From: Microtetraspora fusca
GTDB lineage: Bacteria > Actinomycetota > Actinomycetes > Streptosporangiales > Streptosporangiaceae
Assembly (NCBI RefSeq): GCF_001570365.1
Contig: NZ_BBYK01000038.1
Location: 232,787-296,786 of the forward strand
Direction: 5' to 3'
DNA: 64,000 nt
The position numbers were made by a program, and so were the translations under genes. This document shows, in pieces, positions 60,501 to 64,000 of the stretch (positions are counted from its first letter, which is position 1; the number at the start of each line of letters is the position of its first letter). Under the pieces are notes generated by a model. That model had not been told where the DNA came from and ran no database searches. It worked only from the letters and a program-made list of their open reading frames with translations.

Positions 60501-61523
60501 CCCGGCATCAGGGACCTGTTCGGCACCCGCATCGAGCTCAAGCTGGGCGACGCGTACGAGTCGGAGATCAGCCGCAAGAAGTCGCTGGCCGTGCCGGAGG
60601 GTGTGCCGGGACGCGGCCTGACCAGGGACGGCCTGCACTTCCTGTCCGCACTGCCGAGGATCGACGGCGTCCAGAACGCCGACGACCTGCCCGACGGCGT
60701 ACGCGCCCTCGTCCAGTCGGTGCGGGACGCCTGGAAGGGGCGGCCCGCCCCCGCCGTACGGCTGCTGCCGTCCGTGCTGCCCGCCGAGACGCTGCCCGCG
60801 ATCGCGCAGACCGGTCCCCGGATCCCGATCGGCATCGACGAGAACACGCTCTCGCCGGTGATGGTCGACTTCGACACCGACCCGCACTTCGTCGTGGTGG
60901 GCGACACCGAGAGCGGCAAGACCAACCTGCTGCGGCTGGTGGCCGAGGGCCTGGTGGCCCGGCGCACCCCGCAGGAGGCCATGATGATCGTGATCGACTA
61001 CCGCCGCTCGCTGCTCGACACCGCCGTGACCGACCACCGCATCGGGTACGCCGCGTCCGGGCCGGCGGCCGCCGAGCTGATCAACGACGCCCGGAACGCG
61101 CTGCTCAAGCGGCTGCCGCCCGCCGACCTCACGCCCGAGCAGCTCCGGGCGCGCAACTGGTGGCGCGGCTCCGACCTCTACATCGTGGTAGACAACTACG
61201 AGCTGGTCGCCACCTCGTCCAACCCCCTGCTGCCGCTGGCCGAGCTGCTGCCGCAGGCCCGCGACATCGGCCTGCACCTGGTGATGTCCCGGTCGATGGG
61301 CGGCCTCGGCCGCGCCATGTTCGACCCGCTCATCCAGCGCATCAAGGACATGGCGAGCCCCGCGGTCGTCCTGTCCGGCAACCGGGACGAGGGCTTCCTC
61401 TTCGGGAACGTGCGCGCGCACGCGCTCCCACCCGGCCGCGGCTACCACGTGGACCGCAAGTACGGCAACCGCCTGATGCAGACGGCCTTCCTCCCGCCGC
61501 CGCAGCCCCCGGAGGCGAGCTGA
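57510..61523 (+). CDS. eccC: EccC, type VII secretion FtsK/SpoIIIE ATPase (EccCa-EccCb in one chain)
   Basis: 1337 residues, GTG start after CAGGAGGGG. Two transmembrane helices about 40-62 and 66-86, then three P-loop domains with intact Walker A: GATGSGKSE (about 483), GGTQSGKST (about 847) and GDTESGKTN (about 1131); Walker B regions LFVVLDEFSEL and FLVVDGW. It drives substrate export and binds Esx C-terminal signals. Its stop shares a base with the next small ORF (TGATG). Confidence 0.97.
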   Translation: MGIVIVRRPERRPSPKPPRGEILLEPPPEVPEVQPQGLTGVLTYLPMLAGAAAMGLMFTGGGNGNPIMYVSSGLFAVSMVGMSVGQMGRQAGERKNRMNGLRRDYFRYLSQVRKRVRRAAKQQREALEWSGPAPDSLWWLAMGPRLWERRPRDDDFGTVRLGTGVQKLAIQLIPPDSKPVEDLDALSAGALRRFVRAHSTVSTLPVAVALHSFARIKLTGDPVAVRELVRAMIAQMAVFHSPDDMRIMVCAGPEWMPQWEWIKWLPHALHPEETDAAGQVRLMTENLAELDRLVGGELTERARFRPGGAADALPYHVLILDGGRVPIDSQLGTDAIQGVTVIDLSGSAGAVEEQSTLRLDVQPDGFFMIKLDHAGKESRTRLGDPDRLDFLRTEGLARQLAPLRASTAKGRESQDVLATNTSLTDLLGVGDAARVDPALTWRPRAGRNRLRVPIGLGADGRVVELDIKESAQGGMGPHGLVIGATGSGKSELLRTLVLGLAITHSSEILNFVLVDFKGGATFLGLEGLSHVSAVITNLEDELPLVDRMHDALHGEMVRRQELLRAAGNYASLRDYERAREQGADLAPLPTLFVVLDEFSELLTAKPEFIDLFVMIGRLGRSLGVHLLLASQRLEEGRLRGLDTHLSYRIGLRTFSAMESRVVLGVADAYELPPAPGNGYLKFDTTGMTRFKAAYVSGTYEPSAGQPVAADGSAPTPRVVEYGPAYTPEPEAEKPQETPKAGEPAEAAAPEAPPQQRSLLDVVVARMKDKGPAAHSIWLPPLGAPPSLIHLLPPLSITPELGLSTAGWQGRGGLHAVVGVIDRPFEQRRDPFWLDLSGAAGHVGVAGGTQSGKSTVLRTLIAGMALTHTPREVQFYLLDFGGGSLASLEGLPHVGGVASRLDADRVRRTVAEISTLLQQREREFAEQGIDSITDYRRRLAEGGFQGDGWGDVFLVVDGWLTIRQDFDSLEPVITDLAARGLGYGIHVVAATNKWSEFRPGIRDLFGTRIELKLGDAYESEISRKKSLAVPEGVPGRGLTRDGLHFLSALPRIDGVQNADDLPDGVRALVQSVRDAWKGRPAPAVRLLPSVLPAETLPAIAQTGPRIPIGIDENTLSPVMVDFDTDPHFVVVGDTESGKTNLLRLVAEGLVARRTPQEAMMIVIDYRRSLLDTAVTDHRIGYAASGPAAAELINDARNALLKRLPPADLTPEQLRARNWWRGSDLYIVVDNYELVATSSNPLLPLAELLPQARDIGLHLVMSRSMGGLGRAMFDPLIQRIKDMASPAVVLSGNRDEGFLFGNVRAHALPPGRGYHVDRKYGNRLMQTAFLPPPQPPEAS

Positions 61524-61627
61524 TGATCCGCGCGTCCTGCCCCACCGTCCTCCGAAGTCCCCGGCGTACGGCCCCGCCGGCGTACGGTCCCGTCACCGTG
61601 ACGTCCCACGGGGAGCGGGTCGGCTGA
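61523..61627 (+). CDS. 34-residue ORF bridging eccC and the toxin gene
   Basis: Starts at ATG 61523 with GGAGG eight bases upstream, sharing the A of the eccC stop (TGATG), and ends TGA 61625-61627, sharing its last base with the toxin ATG (TGATG). Product MIRASCPTVLRSPRRTAPPA plus 14 more residues, basic, no motif. The double overlap and good site suggest it is translated, perhaps only to couple toxin translation to eccC. Confidence 0.55.
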   Translation: MIRASCPTVLRSPRRTAPPAYGPVTVTSHGERVG

Positions 61628-62640
61628 TGGGGATCCAGCTCCCGTCCGGCCTCGTCCTGGCGATGGGGCTCGTCGGCTACACCTGGCCCGCCATCGACGA
61701 GACCGAACTCGTCGAGGCGGGGCGCGGCTGGCTCCGCCACGCCGACACCCTGGAGGAACGCTCTCAGGCCGCCGGCGAGCATGTCCTGCGCGTGATCAAA
61801 CGGAACGCGGGCCGGGACGTGACCGCCATGTACGACCACTGGACCTCCGCCGACGGCCCCGGCACCCACACCGACAACGCCGCCACCGCCACCCGGCTCA
61901 TCGGCGCCGCCTGCCTCGCCGGAGCCGCCCTCGTCGCCGCCTTCAAACTCGGCATCATCGCCGCCCTTGCCCGCCTCGCCGTAAGCGTCGCACGCGCGAT
62001 CGCCACGGCGAGCGCCAGCCTGGGCACCTCCCTGGCGAGCATCCCCCTGTACACCGCCGCGACCCGTACCGCCATCCAGCGGCTCCTGCGGACCGTCCTC
62101 GACGGAGTCAAGCGCATCGTCGAAAGACTGCTGCTCCGCGCCCGCGCGCTCCTGGAAAAGATCACTCCCATGGGGCTGCGCCTGCGTATGGCCCGGCCCG
62201 ACCCGCTCCGTGCTGCCGCCGACCGGAGCGTGAACGTCAAGGCCATCACCCCGTCCCCCGTGTGGCGGAGCGACCGGCTCATCCTCCGGCGCGCGGACGA
62301 CCGTCACCCGGACGAGGTGTTCGGGCCGGGCTTCCACCCACGCAACCCTGGCAACACGGACCTGGAATCCCATCTACGGTTCGAGGAGTCGGCGTTCGTC
62401 AGCACGACGCGGTTGGACAACCCGATGGACATCTTCCCGACCCGATACCTGTACGACGTGGACGCGCCGGGAGGGATCGACATCGTGGAGACCATGGGCA
62501 GCGCCCTGCGCACCGGACACCAGCGGGAGGTGGCGTTCCCTGGCGGGATCGAGGGCCGGTACATCAAGGGGGCGCGGCCGTACGACGCGACGACCGAGAC
62601 TTTCGGGGACTACATCCCCAACCCGGATTATCGGCCCTGA
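61627..62640 (+). CDS. CpnT-like T7SS toxin with scabin/pierisin-like ADP-ribosyltransferase domain
   Basis: 337 residues. Residues 10-110 match the WXG100-like head of CpnT-type proteins (LVGYTWPAIDETELVEAGRG, Trp72 near YDHWTSADG), followed by hydrophobic/amphipathic helices about 88-190. The C-terminal domain about 210-325 is a mono-ADP-ribosyltransferase: Arg222 (LILRRADDRHPDEVFGPGF), Ser-Thr-Thr 259-261 (SAFVSTTRLDNP), YDVDAPGGIDIVETMG and Gln299-x-Glu301 (GHQREVAFPGGIEGRYIKGA). The order and DAPGGID/EVAFPGGI motifs are those of scabin, which ADP-ribosylates guanine in DNA. Target is inferred. No immunity gene is recognised nearby. Confidence 0.85.
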   Translation: MGIQLPSGLVLAMGLVGYTWPAIDETELVEAGRGWLRHADTLEERSQAAGEHVLRVIKRNAGRDVTAMYDHWTSADGPGTHTDNAATATRLIGAACLAGAALVAAFKLGIIAALARLAVSVARAIATASASLGTSLASIPLYTAATRTAIQRLLRTVLDGVKRIVERLLLRARALLEKITPMGLRLRMARPDPLRAAADRSVNVKAITPSPVWRSDRLILRRADDRHPDEVFGPGFHPRNPGNTDLESHLRFEESAFVSTTRLDNPMDIFPTRYLYDVDAPGGIDIVETMGSALRTGHQREVAFPGGIEGRYIKGARPYDATTETFGDYIPNPDYRP

Positions 62641-62976
62641 TCAGACGACCTGGTCGGGAACGGCGGCGGCGCCGGCCTCCTCGGCGGCCGACTCCGCGGC
62701 GGCATGGTTGACGGACATCGTCCCGACGATGGTCCCCGCCTCTCTGATGCCGTCGGCGAGCGCCGCGTACGCCTCCAACGCCTCATTCCTGAGCTGCGCG
62801 TAGATGGGGCCGATCAGACTTCCCAGGTCCCCGTCGCCCCAGACATCCGGCCTCCCGGCCGGCTCGGCGGCGAAGATCTCGGCCTCCACCGCAATGTCCT
62901 GCCCCACGCTCACGATCCCCTCGGCCGCGGCGCGCAGTTCCGTGTGGGACACCTCGATCCCGTCCGGCTTCCTCAT
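62641..62976 (-). CDS. EspC/WXG100-like T7SS-associated protein
   Basis: 111 residues from ATG 62974-62976 behind GAGAAGAGG. Helical, with PDVWGDGDLGSLIGPIY at the turn, the pattern of short ESX-associated proteins with W-G instead of WXG, and an Ala/Glu-rich C-terminus. Its stop codon abuts the toxin stop codon directly (convergent, no gap). Could be a chaperone or co-substrate; an immunity role is not supported by any motif. Confidence 0.78.
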   Translation of the reverse strand: MRKPDGIEVSHTELRAAAEGIVSVGQDIAVEAEIFAAEPAGRPDVWGDGDLGSLIGPIYAQLRNEALEAYAALADGIREAGTIVGTMSVNHAAAESAAEEAGAAAVPDQVV

Positions 62977-63100
62977 ACCCTCTTCTCCTTCCCCTCGGCA
63001 TGGCGCCCTCGGCATGGCGGCGGCATGGCGGCGGCCCGGCCTCGCGCCGAACGTTCCATGAGCGTCTGTCCGGTCACCGCCTTTCGCGCGAGGATCTTTT

Positions 63101-63106
63101 TACTAT
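63101..63106 (+). promoter_or_regulatory. possible -10 box upstream of 63152
   Basis: TACTAT preceded by a T-rich run (CTTTT), 45 bases before the ATG; -35 not clear. Confidence 0.35.
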
Positions 63107-63151
63107 GCTCCGATTGATCGGCTTTGTCGGGACGCCGGAAGGAGTCGGCTC

Positions 63152-63499
63152 ATGGCGGGTCTCGATCTCCACTTCAAAGCGCTGGAGCGGTGCCGCAGCG
63201 CCCTGTACGAGGTCGCGCGGAGTTTCGCCACACCGACCGGAGCGTCCGAGTCGGGCGGCGGCGGTTCCACCGCGTCCGGGTCGGGCGGCGGCGTCGGTTC
63301 CTCGGCGTTCGGCCGGCTGAGCGGCTCCGGCGGCCTGGCCGGCGCGATCAACGAGGTCGAGGCGGCGCTCTCCAGCGAGCTCGGCCGGGTCTCCGGCCTG
63401 CTCAACGCCAACGGGAACTCCCTGACGACCGTAGGGAACAACATCCGCGGAGTGAGCAGGGCCAGCGAGCAGGACGGGGAGCGGCTGGCCCGCGCCTGA
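63152..63499 (+). CDS. small T7SS-associated helical protein with Gly/Ser linker
   Basis: 115 residues; strong GGAAGGAG site. Two helices (MAGLDLHFKALERCRSALYE and GLAGAINEVEAALSSELGRV) joined by a Gly/Ser stretch SESGGGGSTASGSGGG, with SAFGRLSG at the turn. Size and layout are those of WXG100-superfamily or EspC-like proteins. It precedes the WXG100 gene at the window end by 50-250 bp, depending on its true start. Confidence 0.78.
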   Translation: MAGLDLHFKALERCRSALYEVARSFATPTGASESGGGGSTASGSGGGVGSSAFGRLSGSGGLAGAINEVEAALSSELGRVSGLLNANGNSLTTVGNNIRGVSRASEQDGERLARA

Positions 63500-63551
63500 C
63501 GCCCCACCCCTCGCCGTAACGTCAGCCTCTACGCCCAGGCAAGGAGATCCG

Positions 63552-63749
63552 ATGAGCACGTGTTTGTTGGCCTCGCTCCGCTCGGCGGGCTCGGGGCGCC
63601 CTCAGGCGATGTCTTCCCTCGTCACTCGGGTCCTCGTCCCTCAGCCCGCTCGTTCCTCGGTCCAGACACCGCCGCGCCCCTCGCAGCGTTTATTGGCCTC
63701 GCTGCGGTTGGCAGGCTCGGGGCGCCCCTTCAGGCGGGCGGGCCGGTGA
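63552..63749 (+). CDS. 65-residue leader ORF created by an insertion
   Basis: ATG behind AAGGAG at ideal spacing. The peptide contains LLASLRSAGSGRP and LLASLRLAGSGRP 42 residues apart, and a rare TTA leucine codon. Its TGA (63747-63749) overlaps the GTG of the WXG100 gene (GTGA). It probably is not a functional protein but the old start of the WXG100 gene read through an insert. Confidence 0.45.
   Translation: MSTCLLASLRSAGSGRPQAMSSLVTRVLVPQPARSSVQTPPRPSQRLLASLRLAGSGRPFRRAGR
63558..63746 (+). repeat. 189-bp repeat-bearing insert flanked by TGAGC
   Basis: TGAGC occurs at 63553-63557 and 63747-63751. Between them lie two imperfect 47-49-bp direct repeats (63562-63608 and 63688-63736, sharing TTGGCCTCGCT and GGCTCGGGGCGCCC). 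No terminal inverted repeats. Removing it joins the AAGGAG/ATG directly to the WXG100 frame. Confidence 0.6.
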
Positions 63750-64000
63750 GCGAGCCGAAAGGGGCGGCGCTGCCCCAGCTCGCCGCGCTGCCGGGCGGGG
63801 GCGAGCTGGCCGGGCTCCTCGCCGACGTGACCGGCAAGCCGGAGCTGATCCGCGGCCTCGCCACCCGCTGGTCCGGCGTGATGCGGATGCTGAACGAGCA
63901 GGGCGGCACACTCGTCGCCGCCGTCGACGACGTCGACAACGCGTGGCAGGGCGCCTCCGCCGACGCCTTCGTCACCCACATGCGCAAGTACGGCCCGGCC
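63746..64000 (+). CDS. WXG100 family protein (partial, runs off the window)
   Basis: First 85 codons only. From GTG 63746: SEPKGAALPQLAALPGGGEL, then a helix, turn WQGASADAFV (Trp-Gln-Gly) and second helix beginning. No ribosome-binding site precedes the GTG; translation may depend on coupling to the leader ORF. Before the insertion the start was probably the ATG at 63552, since TGAGCGAGCCG would follow directly. Confidence 0.8.
   Translation, partial: MSEPKGAALPQLAALPGGGELAGLLADVTGKPELIRGLATRWSGVMRMLNEQGGTLVAAVDDVDNAWQGASADAFVTHMRKYGPA

Noticed and set aside
57381-61448. A 1355-codon open frame on the minus strand opposite eccC
   Set aside because: Shadow of eccC codon bias with low-complexity translation and no motif.
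62641-62976. Immunity gene for the ADP-ribosyltransferase toxin
   Set aside because: It is convergent rather than co-directional and looks like an EspC/WXG100-type protein, without a macro or ADP-ribosylglycohydrolase motif.

Overview
The window is about 70% GC with GTG starts, many leaderless -10 boxes, mycothiol chemistry, class III adenylate cyclase, WXG100 proteins and a mycobacterial-type Ecc secretion system. This points to a spore-forming actinomycete, most likely Streptosporangiales (Nonomuraea/Sphaerisporangium/Microbispora-like). The genus is an inference; no rRNA or tRNA gene was seen.

Region 1 (1-21.5 kb) is ordinary chromosomal backbone. It holds the start of purK, a lipoprotein, a GtrA membrane protein, a response regulator/histidine kinase pair, and bfd-bfr behind two DtxR/IdeR-type iron boxes. 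Next come the mycothiol-dependent formaldehyde dehydrogenase mscR with its metallo-hydrolase partner, an adenylate cyclase, a bacterial PH protein, birA and fdhD. They are followed by ppc (with a DasR-like operator), an ABC exporter, a chitin-active LPMO, pccB, a NYN-domain protein, and the alkylation-repair pair adaA-alkA fusion plus ogt.

Region 2 (21.5-32.8 kb) is one 11-kb minus-strand operon for a Tad/Flp-type pilus: CpaB-like, TadZ, TadA, TadB, TadC, a Flp-like pilin, three TadE/G-like pseudopilins, a membrane LysM-BTAD protein, a lipoprotein and a secreted protein. Most junctions are ATGA/GTGA overlaps, so the genes are probably translationally coupled.

Region 3 (33.5-64 kb) is a type VII secretion (T7SS) locus. 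It carries eccB, eccC, eccD and mycP, a second FtsK-type ATPase with an FHA domain (EssC-like), an esx pair, further WXG100 proteins, two duplicated substrate/partner modules, two YbaB-type proteins and a transmembrane pseudokinase. An IS200/IS605-type element with intact tnpB and internally deleted tnpA sits upstream of mycP. Neither eccE nor eccA was recognised.

Downstream of eccC, linked by a 34-codon ORF with stop-start overlaps at both ends, lies the most striking gene. It encodes a CpnT-like protein with a WXG100-type head, membrane-prone helices and a C-terminal scabin/pierisin-like ADP-ribosyltransferase domain with R, STT and QxE motifs. It is a candidate T7SS-exported toxin with no obvious immunity gene beside it. 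The window ends inside a WXG100 gene whose ribosome-binding site has been separated from its coding region by a 189-bp repeat-bearing insert flanked by TGAGC.
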